DNA of 59,426 nt from UBA7867 sp964579205 (GCA_964579205.1 CAZOFH010000007.1:1-59426), one strand, 5' to 3'; shown: positions 8,650-17,892, numbered from the stretch's first letter. Notes: generated from the letters alone by a model not told the origin. Numbers and translations: made by a program.

Positions 8650-10621
8650 CTTGATTCCCCTCTCTCAATAATTTCCTCAAAACGTTAAGTTGTTCTCGCA
8701 ACTCAATCGCCTTTTCAAATTCCAAATTGTGGCTGGCAGCCTGCATCAGTCCCTTGACTCTATCTATCTCAGCACGCAAATCCCTGATCGACATATCCTC
8801 GTGCTTGGTCTCGACCTTTTTAGTAATTTCTAGCGTATTGCTGATATCCTTGATAATGGTCTTTGGGGTAATGTTGTGCTCGATATTGTATTGCTGCTGA
8901 ATTTTGCGCCTGTTCTCAGTCGTCTCGATCGCACGCCGCATACTATCGGTGCGATTGTCTGCGTACATTATGACCCGCGCCTCAGCATTCCTAGCCGCAC
9001 GCCCGATAATCTGAATCAGGGATGACTCGCTGCGCAAAAAGCCCTCTTTGTCAGCATCCAATATCGCCACCAGTTTTACCTCGGGCAAATCTAGCCCCTC
9101 TCTCAAGAGGTTGATACCGACGATGCAGTCAAACTCACCTGCACGCAGCCCGTTGATTATCTCCACCCGCTCGAGCGTGTCAATGTCGCTATGCAGGTAT
9201 TTAACCTTAATGCCGTGCTCGACAAAGAACGAAGTCAAATCCTCAGCCATTCTCTTGGTCAAGGTAGTCACCAGCACGCGCCCGCCGTCCTCGATGGTAG
9301 CGAAAATTTCGCCCATAAGGTCGTCAATTTGCCCTTTGGTCGGACGCACCTCAATCTCAGGGTCAAGCAGCCCTGTCGGACGGATAATCTGCTCTACAAC
9401 TTGCCCAGCATTCTCTAACTCGTACTTTGCAGGGGTCGCCGAAACGCAAATCATCTGCCCAATGCGCGCGTCAAACTCGTCAAACTTGAGCGGACGGTTG
9501 TCATAAGCGGCGGGCAATCGAAACCCATAGTCTACTAGGTTATTTTTTCTCGCCAAATCGCCATTGTACATACCGCGCACCTGTGGCAAGGTAATATGCG
9601 ACTCATCTACAAAAGTGACAAAATCGTGCGGGAAATAATCTAGCAAAACGTACGGAGCCTCGCCCGGTTTGCGCCCGTCAAAATAGCGTGAATAATTCTC
9701 GATACCAGTGCAGTAGCCCATCTCTCGTATCATCTCAACATCGTGAGCGACGCGCTCTTTGATTCGCTGCGCCTCAATCAACTTGCCCTGAGCGACAAAC
9801 TCCTGCTCGCGCAAAATCGCATCCTCTTGTATTTGATGCAGCGCCTGCTCCAAATTCTCGTCAGACACACCAAAGTGAGTGGCTGGAAAAAGCAAAAAGT
9901 GCTCTAGTTCGTTTATCTTTTTTCCTGACACAGGGTCAAACTCAAAAATCTTTTCTATAGTGTCGCCAAAAAACTCAATTCTCACAGCGATTTCGCTACT
10001 GTATGCAGGGAAAACATCCAACGTATCCCCTTTCAAACGAAAACTCGATCGGCAAAAATCCATATCCTTACGCTCATAGCGCATAGAAATCAACTTTTGC
10101 ACCACTAGGCGCATATCTATCTCTTGGTCGGGACGCAGGCTCAACCCTTGATTGTAATACGTCTCGGGGTTGCCCAAGCCATAGATGCACGACACCGACG
10201 CCACCACAATCACATCACTCCGCTCTAGCAGGGAGCAAGTAGCACTATGGCGCAATTTGTCTATCTCATCATTGATTGCCAAGTCTTTCTCAATATAGGT
10301 GTCGCTACTCGGGATATAAGCCTCGGGCTGGTAGTAGTCATAATAACTAACGAAAAACTCAACGCGGTTGTTAGGGAAAAATTCTCTAAACTCATTGCAC
10401 AACTGAGCCGCCAAAGTCTTGTTGTGTGCCAAGACTAGGGCAGGGCGATTGAGTTTTGCAATGACATTCGCCATTGTAAAAGTCTTACCACTGCCCGTCA
10501 CCCCTAGCAATACCTGCTCACGCAGCCCATCGTGGATACCATCGACCAATTTTTGTATCGCCTGCGGCTGGTCGCCAGTCGGCTGATACTTGGAAACCAA
10601 TTCAAAATCTTTTTTTATCAT
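8639..10621 (-). CDS. uvrB: Excinuclease ABC subunit B (UvrB)
   Basis: Helicase-like subunit that verifies damage and positions UvrC. It has Walker A GVTGSGKT near the N-terminus, the Tyr-rich beta-hairpin (YYDYYQPEAYIP) that inserts between DNA strands, DEXD-type DESH, helicase motif VI (QIIGRAARN) and a C-terminal UVR motif that contacts UvrA/UvrC. Start: ATG at 10621 gives MIKKDFELVSKYQP, which matches the family N-terminus. A GTG two codons earlier (10627) is also possible but overlaps the likely ribosome-binding site. It is the first gene of uvrB-uvrA. No LexA-type operator was seen at its promoter. uvrC is not in the window. Confidence 0.97.
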   Translation of the reverse strand: MIKKDFELVSKYQPTGDQPQAIQKLVDGIHDGLREQVLLGVTGSGKTFTMANVIAKLNRPALVLAHNKTLAAQLCNEFREFFPNNRVEFFVSYYDYYQPEAYIPSSDTYIEKDLAINDEIDKLRHSATCSLLERSDVIVVASVSCIYGLGNPETYYNQGLSLRPDQEIDMRLVVQKLISMRYERKDMDFCRSSFRLKGDTLDVFPAYSSEIAVRIEFFGDTIEKIFEFDPVSGKKINELEHFLLFPATHFGVSDENLEQALHQIQEDAILREQEFVAQGKLIEAQRIKERVAHDVEMIREMGYCTGIENYSRYFDGRKPGEAPYVLLDYFPHDFVTFVDESHITLPQVRGMYNGDLARKNNLVDYGFRLPAAYDNRPLKFDEFDARIGQMICVSATPAKYELENAGQVVEQIIRPTGLLDPEIEVRPTKGQIDDLMGEIFATIEDGGRVLVTTLTKRMAEDLTSFFVEHGIKVKYLHSDIDTLERVEIINGLRAGEFDCIVGINLLREGLDLPEVKLVAILDADKEGFLRSESSLIQIIGRAARNAEARVIMYADNRTDSMRRAIETTENRRKIQQQYNIEHNITPKTIIKDISNTLEITKKVETKHEDMSIRDLRAEIDRVKGLMQAASHNLEFEKAIELREQLNVLRKLLREGNQDVR

Positions 10622-10656
10622 ATTCACCCTATTTATTATTACATTATTACTGAATA

Positions 10657-10685
10657 ATTATAGCACTAATCCCCAAATAATGCAA
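10657..10685 (-). promoter_or_regulatory. Promoter of uvrB-uvrA
   Basis: Minus strand: TTGCAT (10685-10680), 17-bp spacer, TATAAT (10662-10657), about 35 bases before the uvrB start. These are the same hexamers as at the 2207 promoter. Confidence 0.75.
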
Positions 10686-10713
10686 TAGGTATCCGATATT
10701 TACAAAATTAAAC

Positions 10714-10742
10714 AGAAAAAAGAACCTAGAATCACTAGGTCC
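10714..10742 (-). terminator. Terminator of the 1083-aa Ig-like protein gene
   Basis: 8-bp stem with one G-U pair (10722-10729 with 10735-10742). On the minus strand it is followed by a TTTTTT run. It lies just past the stop at 10758. Confidence 0.8.
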
Positions 10743-10757
10743 TTTTGTCAAAAATTA

Positions 10758-13700
10758 TTATTTACTCTTTTTTGAGTTGTTGCCTTTGATTTTAACCTTT
10801 GAAGGTTTTACAAAGAAGTAAATTACGCCAGCCACTACTACGAGTGCAATAATAATCATTATAGTACCCCATACGGTAGATGAGTTGGTAGTCTTGACAG
10901 ACTCAGCATTTACCTTGACAGTCTTTGCTACAGTAGTAGCCTTGTTGCCTGCTTTGTCAGTCGCATCAAAGGTAATGACATACTCACCTGCTTCGCTAGC
11001 AGCGAATACGATACTCTCTTTGGTCGTAGCGTCTTCGTACTCCCAATCAATCTCTTCGCCGTTGTGCTTTACAGTAACCTTGAGGTCGCTAGATGTAGTC
11101 AAAGTCTCGTCGTCGAATGTAACTTCGTTTAGGTTGATAGTCACATTTTCGCCCACCTTGGTAGGAGCAGTGATAGCATCGTTGGCAACGATGATTTCTG
11201 GAGCGGTAACATCACCGATATAAATCCAGAATTCACGAGTAGCAGTGTTGCCTTTGCCTTCATCAGCAGCGGTGTAAACTACCTTGATCTTACCTTGCTG
11301 AGTAGCGATAAAGTCTAGACCGTTGGCAGTATTTGCATCCTCGATTGTAAATGTTTTGAAAGGAGTAGTACTAGTAGAATAAGTCAACTCAACCTTGAGT
11401 GAATCAAGACTTACGCCAGTACCATTGTCATTAATCTCTTCGAACCAAGGCAAGGTGTGAGTATTGTCAGCATCGTTGTCCGCGAACGCGTAAGTTGCGA
11501 GTACATCAGTACCAGCCATCTCGCCTTCTACGGTAAACTCAGGAGCCTTTGTATCGGTTGACTTGAAACTTACCTCTGCAGATGCATTGTTGTCAAAGTC
11601 GCATACGCCACTAGCATCTTTTACCCAAGCCTTGACATAAATGTCACCATCCAAACACTTGATGCGCCCGTTAGGACCGAATTGGTCGATCACATATGCA
11701 CCAGTCACTTGAATAAGCATTGAACTATTAGACATAGCCTCTACCATTGCTTCAGTAACTTCGCTCGCAATAGTGATGTTCTCGTTGGCAATGTTGATTA
11801 CTTCACCTTTCTTGGTTACAGAAATAACACTAGTCAAGTCAAGAATGTCACCATATTCTTGGGTAGGAATACTAGAGATTGAGACTGAGTACCCCAAGTG
11901 GAAATCTACCACGCAACTACTTGAGAAAGTGGTCGTGTTGTGGTTTTGGTCAGTAGCAACGAATACGAATGTGTAATCACCCTCTTGTGTAGGCTCGTAC
12001 TCAAAAGTATCTATAGTAGCAACGTGACCAGTAGTGGTATTGGTAGAATTACCATTGTAGATGTCTACTACTTTGTTGCCTTTCATCACATACATAACCA
12101 ATGATACATTAGTGGCTGTATCTGTTACTGTAGTAGTAGGCACAGTGATTTTGCCACTAGCAAACGATACATTACCTTTTGCTGAGAATGTAGGTGCTAC
12201 AGCGTCACTAGAAAAGTCAAGCAAGCTAATAGTCTTGGTAACGGTCTTTTCTTGACCAAAGTCATTCACTACCTTAAAGGTAATCTCCAATGATGTAGCA
12301 GTATTCCAGTCGTATCCTGTTTGCTCAGGATCTTTGATTTCGATCTCGTATTTGCCATTTTCGTTCTTTGTAGCAGTGATAGCGTCAGCCATACCGTTGA
12401 ACTTGTACTCAACGATAACTTGCAACCTTTTGTCAAGGTCGTCGCTCACGCTAGGTGCGTTGAAAGTGATTTTCTCATCAGCATTCTTGAGCACTGCCAG
12501 TGATGAAATGCTAGGTGCAGTAATACTCAAGTGAGTAGCATCAGCAGAAGTAGGAGCGGTATCCCTCTTTACCTCGAACTTGTAACTACTCAATGATTTG
12601 CGAGTGTTACTGATCTCAGCACCTTCTGAGTCTAGGTAAATCGCACTATAAACGATCTCATATGAGCCCTCGTCGGTAAAGTGGTATTGACCTGCCTCAT
12701 ATGGCTGATAGGTCACGGTATCACTACCGCCGATAGAGTGAGCAGACTCCAAAGTACCTACTGTGTTACCATTTTTCCAAATAGTACGAGTAAGCTTTAG
12801 GTTGTTGTATCCTCCCCAACCACCTTTCGCAATGATTGCAGGGAAAGTAGCAGTTACGCCGTTCTCACCCTCAATGTACACTACGCTAGCGATGTCGTAG
12901 TCGTGTGACTCCCACTCGTCTAGGTCAAGGTCTGCATAACTAAACCCAGTCTCAGTAGGGTTGTATGCCTTGACTGCTTTTACAGTCAAAGAGTTGCTGG
13001 TCAATTTGATTTTGTCGCGTTGAATACTTACAGAAACCTCGTTATCAAAGAAATCTACAGTCTTGTAAGTAATGCGGTAATTACCCTCGTGTTTTGGAGT
13101 AAACTTGAAATCGGTGATTACGTGAGAAGTGCCCTGTGGGTCAACAACAGTAATCTCGGTATAGGTCTTGGCAGTGATGTCTACATCGCCAGCCTTTGAG
13201 TTGACAACGGTTGGCTTTGGCAAAGTAGCCTCTACGCCGACCTCAAGATTCAAGTTCTCTAGGCTGCTAGACAAGTTGTTTGCATACTTGAGCGCAACCT
13301 CTTGCTCAGTTGAATTTACGCGGAAAGTCTCAGTCTGAGAAAGAGTCTTGCCAGCGTTTGAATAGGTGTAAACAACCTTAAAGTCGCCACTGTCGCCATC
13401 AGCGATAGTGTACTCCATATTGCCAGTGCTAGTCTGTGCAAAAGTCGCCTTTTCCACACCAGCAGCATTGGTCAATTTGGTAGTAACCAACTTTGACAAA
13501 TTAGCGTCCTCTTCACCATCAACCATAATTTTGGCTCTAGGGAACACAATCTTGTTACCCTTGTATGCTACAGTAGGGATAATTTGCGCACTATTCTCGT
13601 CGAATGCCAAAGTAGCGCCTTTTGAAACGATCTCTACAGTGATACCTTGTGTAGATGTGCTCATTCCGTCACTGGTAGCAGTATAAACAATGTTGTACTT

Positions 13701-14009
13701 GCCAGGCTTGTCAGCGGCGAAGTACCAGTCATCACCTACCTTGGTAGTAGCGATCTTTTTACCTGCTGAGTTGGTAGCGGTAACGGTGACAGTAGCACCT
13801 GTGATGCTGGTGCTGATGCTAGGCAATTTGTACCCATTCTCAGTGCCAGTACCATACTCTAGTGTCGGAGCATAGGCAGTCAAAGAAATCACGGGAGCCT
13901 CGGTAGCACCGTGAACTGTCCCACCCACCATCATGGGACTCAAAAAACCAAGTGACGCAACGATAATAACCGCCAAAGTCATCAAGGTCATTTTACCAAA
14001 TAATTTCAT
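10758..14009 (-). CDS. Large exported Ig-like repeat protein with C-terminal membrane anchor
   Basis: A 1083-aa cell-surface protein, function unknown. It has a signal peptide (first 35 residues or so) and then a long series of Ig-like beta-sandwich repeats. Each repeat ends in patterns such as G(K/N/D)Y(N/R/T)(I/F)(V/T)Y(T/K)(A/T) or GEYVITFDATDKAGN. These are typical of bacterial Big-family domains, which act as spacers or binding modules in adhesins and S-layer-associated proteins. A single helix (about 1047-1067) precedes a 16-residue Lys-rich tail, so the protein is membrane-anchored rather than sortase-attached. The ribosome-binding site AGGAGA lies seven bases before the ATG. It is a monocistronic unit with its own promoter and terminator. 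Confidence 0.78.
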   Translation of the reverse strand: MKLFGKMTLMTLAVIIVASLGFLSPMMVGGTVHGATEAPVISLTAYAPTLEYGTGTENGYKLPSISTSITGATVTVTATNSAGKKIATTKVGDDWYFAADKPGKYNIVYTATSDGMSTSTQGITVEIVSKGATLAFDENSAQIIPTVAYKGNKIVFPRAKIMVDGEEDANLSKLVTTKLTNAAGVEKATFAQTSTGNMEYTIADGDSGDFKVVYTYSNAGKTLSQTETFRVNSTEQEVALKYANNLSSSLENLNLEVGVEATLPKPTVVNSKAGDVDITAKTYTEITVVDPQGTSHVITDFKFTPKHEGNYRITYKTVDFFDNEVSVSIQRDKIKLTSNSLTVKAVKAYNPTETGFSYADLDLDEWESHDYDIASVVYIEGENGVTATFPAIIAKGGWGGYNNLKLTRTIWKNGNTVGTLESAHSIGGSDTVTYQPYEAGQYHFTDEGSYEIVYSAIYLDSEGAEISNTRKSLSSYKFEVKRDTAPTSADATHLSITAPSISSLAVLKNADEKITFNAPSVSDDLDKRLQVIVEYKFNGMADAITATKNENGKYEIEIKDPEQTGYDWNTATSLEITFKVVNDFGQEKTVTKTISLLDFSSDAVAPTFSAKGNVSFASGKITVPTTTVTDTATNVSLVMYVMKGNKVVDIYNGNSTNTTTGHVATIDTFEYEPTQEGDYTFVFVATDQNHNTTTFSSSCVVDFHLGYSVSISSIPTQEYGDILDLTSVISVTKKGEVINIANENITIASEVTEAMVEAMSNSSMLIQVTGAYVIDQFGPNGRIKCLDGDIYVKAWVKDASGVCDFDNNASAEVSFKSTDTKAPEFTVEGEMAGTDVLATYAFADNDADNTHTLPWFEEINDNGTGVSLDSLKVELTYSTSTTPFKTFTIEDANTANGLDFIATQQGKIKVVYTAADEGKGNTATREFWIYIGDVTAPEIIVANDAITAPTKVGENVTINLNEVTFDDETLTTSSDLKVTVKHNGEEIDWEYEDATTKESIVFAASEAGEYVITFDATDKAGNKATTVAKTVKVNAESVKTTNSSTVWGTIMIIIALVVVAGVIYFFVKPSKVKIKGNNSKKSK

Positions 14010-14041
14010 TTATAGGTCTCCTTTCAATTAGTAACATTACG

Positions 14042-14070
14042 ATTTTATATCATTTGGAGCATTTTGTCAA
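14042..14070 (-). promoter_or_regulatory. Promoter of the 1083-aa Ig-like protein gene
   Basis: Minus strand: TTGACA (14070-14065), 17-bp spacer, TAAAAT (14047-14042), 33 bases before the start codon. Confidence 0.75.
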
Positions 14071-14185
14071 CAAAATCACGGCATATTCTTTACGAAAATG
14101 TCAAAAAAACTACAAAATGCCACATAGGTAGTTTATTTCTAACGCAATCTAATATACTAACTAAAAAAGTCAACTTTTGTCGAAA

Positions 14186-14211
14186 AATAAAAACTCCCCG
14201 CCGAGGGGGAG
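14186..14211 (-). terminator. Terminator of the 69-aa Cys-rich gene
   Basis: CTCCCC (14194-14199) pairs with GGGGAG (14206-14211). On the minus strand it is followed by TTTTTAT. It lies 15 bases after the stop codon. Confidence 0.75.
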
Positions 14212-14224
14212 CCGTCATTTTATT

Positions 14225-14434
14225 TTAGCAGTCGTAAGAGCAACCGCATTTGTTCTTTTTAAAGCAGCAGCAGAAGAAAATCAGCAAAATGAGTATGGTG
14301 CAAAGGTCAAGACCGCAGCTAAATATACCGCAATTCATCAAGACATACAATATGACTAACCAAGTCAATACGTCGCAACTAGAATTTTTGCCACACCCAC
14401 ATTTGTCCATTCCGCCGAAAAGTTTGCTAAACAT
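14225..14434 (-). CDS. Small Cys-rich membrane protein (12 Cys in 69 aa)
   Basis: Unrecognised family. The start at 14434 (MFSKLFGGMD) is chosen because GGAGG lies eight bases upstream; an in-frame ATG at 14449 contains that site and would add five residues. The protein has a Cys-rich head (KCGCGKNSSC), two hydrophobic segments that together could span the membrane once or twice, a CCC triplet at the end of the second, and a tail KKNKCGCSYDC. The symmetric CGC motifs at both ends could bind metal or form disulfides. It has its own terminator and stands alone between two surface-protein genes. A spore or envelope role would be only a guess. Confidence 0.6.
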   Translation of the reverse strand: MFSKLFGGMDKCGCGKNSSCDVLTWLVILYVLMNCGIFSCGLDLCTILILLIFFCCCFKKNKCGCSYDC

Positions 14435-14555
14435 CTTTTGAACCTCCATAGTTTTCTGTAGTTTTGCAAAGGAATTTGATAGCGTATTTATGTAAAAATC
14501 TTTTGTACAGTCATCATTGGTGCTTTTGATTTATCTCTACACAGCCATTTTATTA

Positions 14556-15245
14556 TTATTTTTGCGAAAATGTTACCGTTTCGGCGACAATTTGCCCAGA
14601 TTGTGGGTCGATTACCACGGCGGCGCGCTCATTTTGGGCGTTAAACAGGCAAACATACCAAAAATAGATGCCCAGCGACTGGTCGGTAGAAATAATCTTG
14701 CAATAGCCCTCGACGGGGTCATTTAGGTGGCTAAAAACCTCAGCATTGCAGCCAAAATGCTCTACGAAAATATCGATAGCCTGCGAATTCGTGATAACGA
14801 ATTTTGCCGAAACGCTGTCGAGTCGGGCGATTTCCGTCTCGCCATTAAGGATAAGATAAACGAAAATCTCATCCCCCTCCTGTAGCGAAGTGTTTAGGTC
14901 ACTCGCCAAACTTTTGTCAAACGGGCTGCGCTCAAACACGCCTGAGTAAGTCTGGTCGTTGATTTCTGCAGTGTACTCTACCGCCTGAGCATCAAAACCG
15001 CCCTTCGGCACAATGCTGAGAATACAAAACTCCACCATATTGTTCTTGACCCCGTCCGCCGAATATGGCTCTTCGCGCAATCCGCTCCACATCGACACGG
15101 CAAAATTTTGTGTGCTGCCGCTAAAATAGTTGATATGTAACTCTGAGATAGAATTTTTGGCGACTTCCTCAACACTGTGACTGCCACACCCCGCTAACAT
15201 CACGCAAATCGACAAAATCACCGCCATTATTCCACATTTTTTCAT
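14556..15245 (-). CDS. Putative lipoprotein of unknown function
   Basis: A 229-aa protein starting at 15245 with MKKCGIMAVILSICVMLAGC, a lipoprotein signal whose lipobox LAGC makes Cys20 the lipidated residue. The frame remains open 86 codons further upstream, but that part encodes repeat-derived sequence and lacks a signal peptide. GGGGAG lies upstream of the chosen ATG. The mature part has no recognised domain. It contains FVYLILNGETEIA and closes with a segment (about 160-229) reading IDIFVEHFGC...YVCLFN...AVVIDPQSGQIV that resembles PepSY-like or lipoprotein beta-folds, only weakly. It stands between the Cys-rich gene and a hairpin-rich repeat. Confidence 0.65.
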   Translation of the reverse strand: MKKCGIMAVILSICVMLAGCGSHSVEEVAKNSISELHINYFSGSTQNFAVSMWSGLREEPYSADGVKNNMVEFCILSIVPKGGFDAQAVEYTAEINDQTYSGVFERSPFDKSLASDLNTSLQEGDEIFVYLILNGETEIARLDSVSAKFVITNSQAIDIFVEHFGCNAEVFSHLNDPVEGYCKIISTDQSLGIYFWYVCLFNAQNERAAVVIDPQSGQIVAETVTFSQK

Positions 15246-15373
15246 TCTCTCACTCTCCCCTATTCCTATTATATTAAGCAAAAATGTAAAATATGACTGT
15301 TTTTTGATAAGGCAGACAGCATTAGCACAGATAGCGAGCACTCCGCAATAGACTATATACAAGCCATTTCGTT

Positions 15374-15525
15374 GTGAGGTTCGCTTGCGCTCACAGATTC
15401 CACGGCAGGCGGTCGACTGCCTCTGAATGACAGCGGAAGGAAACTTCCCTTGATCAAGTAGGGTCAGGGGCGGAGCCCCTACAATGGCGGGGGTGCTCCC
15501 CATGCCCGCATTGCCGAACCAAAAA
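15374..15525. repeat. Dispersed multi-hairpin repeat, copy B
   Basis: Series of hairpins: GTGAG...CTCAC (15374-15393), GGCAG...CTGCC, GGAAG-GAAA-CTTCC, AGGGGC-GGA-GCCCCT and GCGGG...CCCGC. Conserved tags are CTCACAGATTCCACG (15389-15403), CTCTGAATGACAG and TGCCGAACC, the last running into an A-rich stretch and AAAAAAGACCCC. The first and last tags recur in the same order at 59371-59426, without the middle part. Tags also recur at 18113-18223 and 1631. Confidence 0.65.
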
Positions 15526-15552
15526 ACAAAAAAGACCCCGTGGGGTCTTTTG
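15526..15552 (-). terminator. Terminator of the 694-aa lipoprotein gene
   Basis: AAAGACCCC / GGGGTCTTT stem (15531-15539 with 15542-15550). On the minus strand it is followed by TTTTTTGTTTTTT. The stem is T-flanked on the plus strand too, so it may work both ways. It lies about 120 bases after the stop at 15676. Confidence 0.75.
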
Positions 15553-15560
15553 GTTTAACA

Positions 15561-15645
15561 TTATCAGATTACTCACTCTCTCATATTACCAAACTACTCT
15601 GTAATGTTATCAAATCGCTCATTAATCTTATCAAACTACTTGATT
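15561..15645. repeat. Four imperfect direct repeats around TTATCAAACTACT
   Basis: Units start at about 15561, 15586, 15607 and 15628 (spacing 25, 21, 21). Each resembles TTATCAAAyTACTC followed by a short AT-rich linker. They lie in the 3' untranslated region of the 694-aa lipoprotein gene. No function is evident. Confidence 0.5.
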
Positions 15646-15675
15646 ATCTGCAGGGGCGAAAATCCACAGCAGGGA

Positions 15676-17760
15676 TTACGCACCACCGCCAGCAGAAGTT
15701 TGAGGTTGAACAACCAAAGTAAGTTCTGCCACACCTTGTGGAGTAATAACTACAAAGTGGCGAGTTCTTGCCTGCATCACTTCAAGGTTAGCACCGTACG
15801 CTGGGTAGAAGAATACTTTATGCTCAGTAGTGTAAGCATCGATACCACTCCTATTATAGGTCTTGTTACCACCAGCATCAACCTCAAACTCTACCACAAG
15901 AATCTTGTCACCCTCCTGAGCATCAGTGTAGTCAAATGCGATATACTGATTTTTGTTACTCTCTGTCACTGTGATAGTATACTTGCCATTATTCACTTCC
16001 GCCTCGATGTTGTCTGCGTCAATCTGAGTATTATCTGACTTGGTTAGTTGTGTCGTACCTTGTGTAGCTCCGCCATTGAATGGACACACCGCTCCGTCAA
16101 TGATAATCAAATCACAAACATTAGCCATAGCTTCTACCAAAGGTGCTTGTACCATCAGTTTGCCATCCTCGACCTCAAATGCCACAGCATCAATGAATGA
16201 ATTATTACCGATACCTAGCAAATGGTGAGCAGTACCACTACCAGTAGAACCAAATGTTGCCACAGTGGTATAGCCACCTGTATTGTTTGATTTTGCAAAC
16301 TTAACCTCATTAACCGAGATAACGCCCTCAGCAAGAGTGCCGACTTGGACTAGATAAGAGTCTTTCACCGACTCGATATCCGACAAATTTACATACTGTG
16401 CGCCAGTTGTTGTATTCTCAACTGAATTGTACACCTGTGAATATAGAGTGTCCATTACAGTTGAGGTGCTAATATTACTTTGAGTAGTAAAATATTTTGT
16501 CGCTACAGTCTTGTAGTTAAACATTTTTATGCCACCAGTCTCCAAATCGCGGATCATTACCTCATGGACACGAGTAACATTGTCAAAGTCTGCCCAATCT
16601 TCATCCTCAATCCAGCCAGCAGCATAGCCCCAATAGCCAGACGCGTCAATAGAATCGAATGCGTAACGGACAACAGGGGTACCGCCATTGATAGTCTCGG
16701 TAATACGATTGATGACCAAATCTCCTGACTTGATGTCGTCACTCTCAAAATACAAAGGCGTCTGACCATTCTTGAGTGCTACATTGTAGACAGGCATATT
16801 TTCTGTCGCTGATGCAGTGGTATCCATGGTAACGGCACCACCATCTGGTGCAATAGTCACCTCATTGATCTCAGCAATCATACCTGAATCATCCATAATT
16901 GACCAAGGCATCAAGAATGCATCTGCCGACTTGCCTGAGGCAGTATTATAAACGACAAAGTTACCATTTTCCAATGAACTGGTCTCCAAATCATCTTCGA
17001 ATACAAAAGACATCAAACTACTCAATACAGGGGCTGCGACATACAACTTGTCATCACCTGACGCTTGCTTGAAAACTTTGTCCTTGATAAAGTTGTTGTT
17101 GCCGATTGACAATGTAAAATCATCTGTTGACTGAAAAATATTCTGACCTACGCGAATCTTGTCAATGGTAAAGCCCTCTGTCACTGTACCTACCTCGACA
17201 TACCAGTCGAGTTTGTTGACAGCGGTGTATTGCATTTTGGTATTCAAGACATCTAGACTGTAGGTCTGACTAGTCCCTAATTTGGTTAGCGCTTCAGAAG
17301 AATTGAAGTCACGAACGCTAATGTCATACAATTTCTCGTCGATTTTGCCACCTAGCAATACATCCATCCCCATCAGGCTGTGCCCAATTGTATCAAACTC
17401 TAGGTCAACATTAGCAGGGAAATATGTAGTGTATGGATCGCCCTCTTGATATTCGACAGTCACTTTCATATGAGGGTAGCCCATTTCTAGAGACTTTGTA
17501 GCATCATATGCGACAGAAATATCAGAAATTTGAGCAGTAGCCTTTAGGCTGTCGAGCCATTCTTGCTCGCTGGCATATGCATCTTTCCCAGCATTAACCT
17601 GTTGCTCGTTTGCTATTTCATAAGCACTCTTGCCCGGGTCACCTTTGTCACCCTTTTGAGGCTCTGCAGAGCAACCCGCGAATACTAATGGTGTCGCCAT
17701 TGCGAGGCAGATCGATGCGAGACCGACCTTCATCATTCTGTTCTTGGTTTTTTCTTCCAT
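15676..17760 (-). CDS. Large lipoprotein with internal duplication
   Basis: A 694-aa exported lipoprotein: signal peptide with lipobox VFAGC (Cys30), then a short collagen-like linker (KGDKGDPGKSAYEIA) of the type common in Bacillota surface and phage proteins. The mature body contains two homologous segments. One reads VEVGTVTEGF...LSIGNNNFI...KLYVAAPVL and the other, about 300 residues later, VQVGTLAEGV...LGIGNNSFI...KLMVQAPLV. It is therefore an internal duplication of a beta-rich module. No known catalytic domain was recognised. Start: ATG with AAGGAG eight bases upstream. It probably sits on the outer face of the cell membrane, and the neighbouring large surface proteins suggest an envelope or polymer-binding role. 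Confidence 0.72.
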   Translation of the reverse strand: MEEKTKNRMMKVGLASICLAMATPLVFAGCSAEPQKGDKGDPGKSAYEIANEQQVNAGKDAYASEQEWLDSLKATAQISDISVAYDATKSLEMGYPHMKVTVEYQEGDPYTTYFPANVDLEFDTIGHSLMGMDVLLGGKIDEKLYDISVRDFNSSEALTKLGTSQTYSLDVLNTKMQYTAVNKLDWYVEVGTVTEGFTIDKIRVGQNIFQSTDDFTLSIGNNNFIKDKVFKQASGDDKLYVAAPVLSSLMSFVFEDDLETSSLENGNFVVYNTASGKSADAFLMPWSIMDDSGMIAEINEVTIAPDGGAVTMDTTASATENMPVYNVALKNGQTPLYFESDDIKSGDLVINRITETINGGTPVVRYAFDSIDASGYWGYAAGWIEDEDWADFDNVTRVHEVMIRDLETGGIKMFNYKTVATKYFTTQSNISTSTVMDTLYSQVYNSVENTTTGAQYVNLSDIESVKDSYLVQVGTLAEGVISVNEVKFAKSNNTGGYTTVATFGSTGSGTAHHLLGIGNNSFIDAVAFEVEDGKLMVQAPLVEAMANVCDLIIIDGAVCPFNGGATQGTTQLTKSDNTQIDADNIEAEVNNGKYTITVTESNKNQYIAFDYTDAQEGDKILVVEFEVDAGGNKTYNRSGIDAYTTEHKVFFYPAYGANLEVMQARTRHFVVITPQGVAELTLVVQPQTSAGGGA

Positions 17761-17892
17761 AAATTACACTCCTTGTTACTTATATTAGCCTATCTGGTCT
17801 AGGGAAATCACACGAAAACGCGACCCTCGCCAGCAGAGCAATCCCGCCCTGTCGTACGGCCCTGCGGAAAATACTCCACAATACGAAATCAG

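Larger units (their letters stand above)
15246..15675. other. Non-coding interval with repeat element, terminator and direct repeats
   Basis: 430 bases without a gene. It holds the multi-hairpin repeat at about 15374-15525, the terminator at 15526-15552 and a set of imperfect direct repeats at 15561-15645, all annotated separately. Upstream of the 14556-15245 gene, TATAAT-like sequence on the minus strand near 15262 may be a -10 box, but no good -35 was found. Confidence 0.5.

Noticed and set aside
15246..15503. N-terminal extension of the 229-aa lipoprotein
   Set aside because: It translates the hairpin repeat and would bury the lipoprotein signal. The ATG at 15245 gives a standard signal peptide.
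15561..15645. CRISPR-like array
   Set aside because: Units are short, imperfect and separated by only a few bases; there are no spacers and no cas genes in the window.
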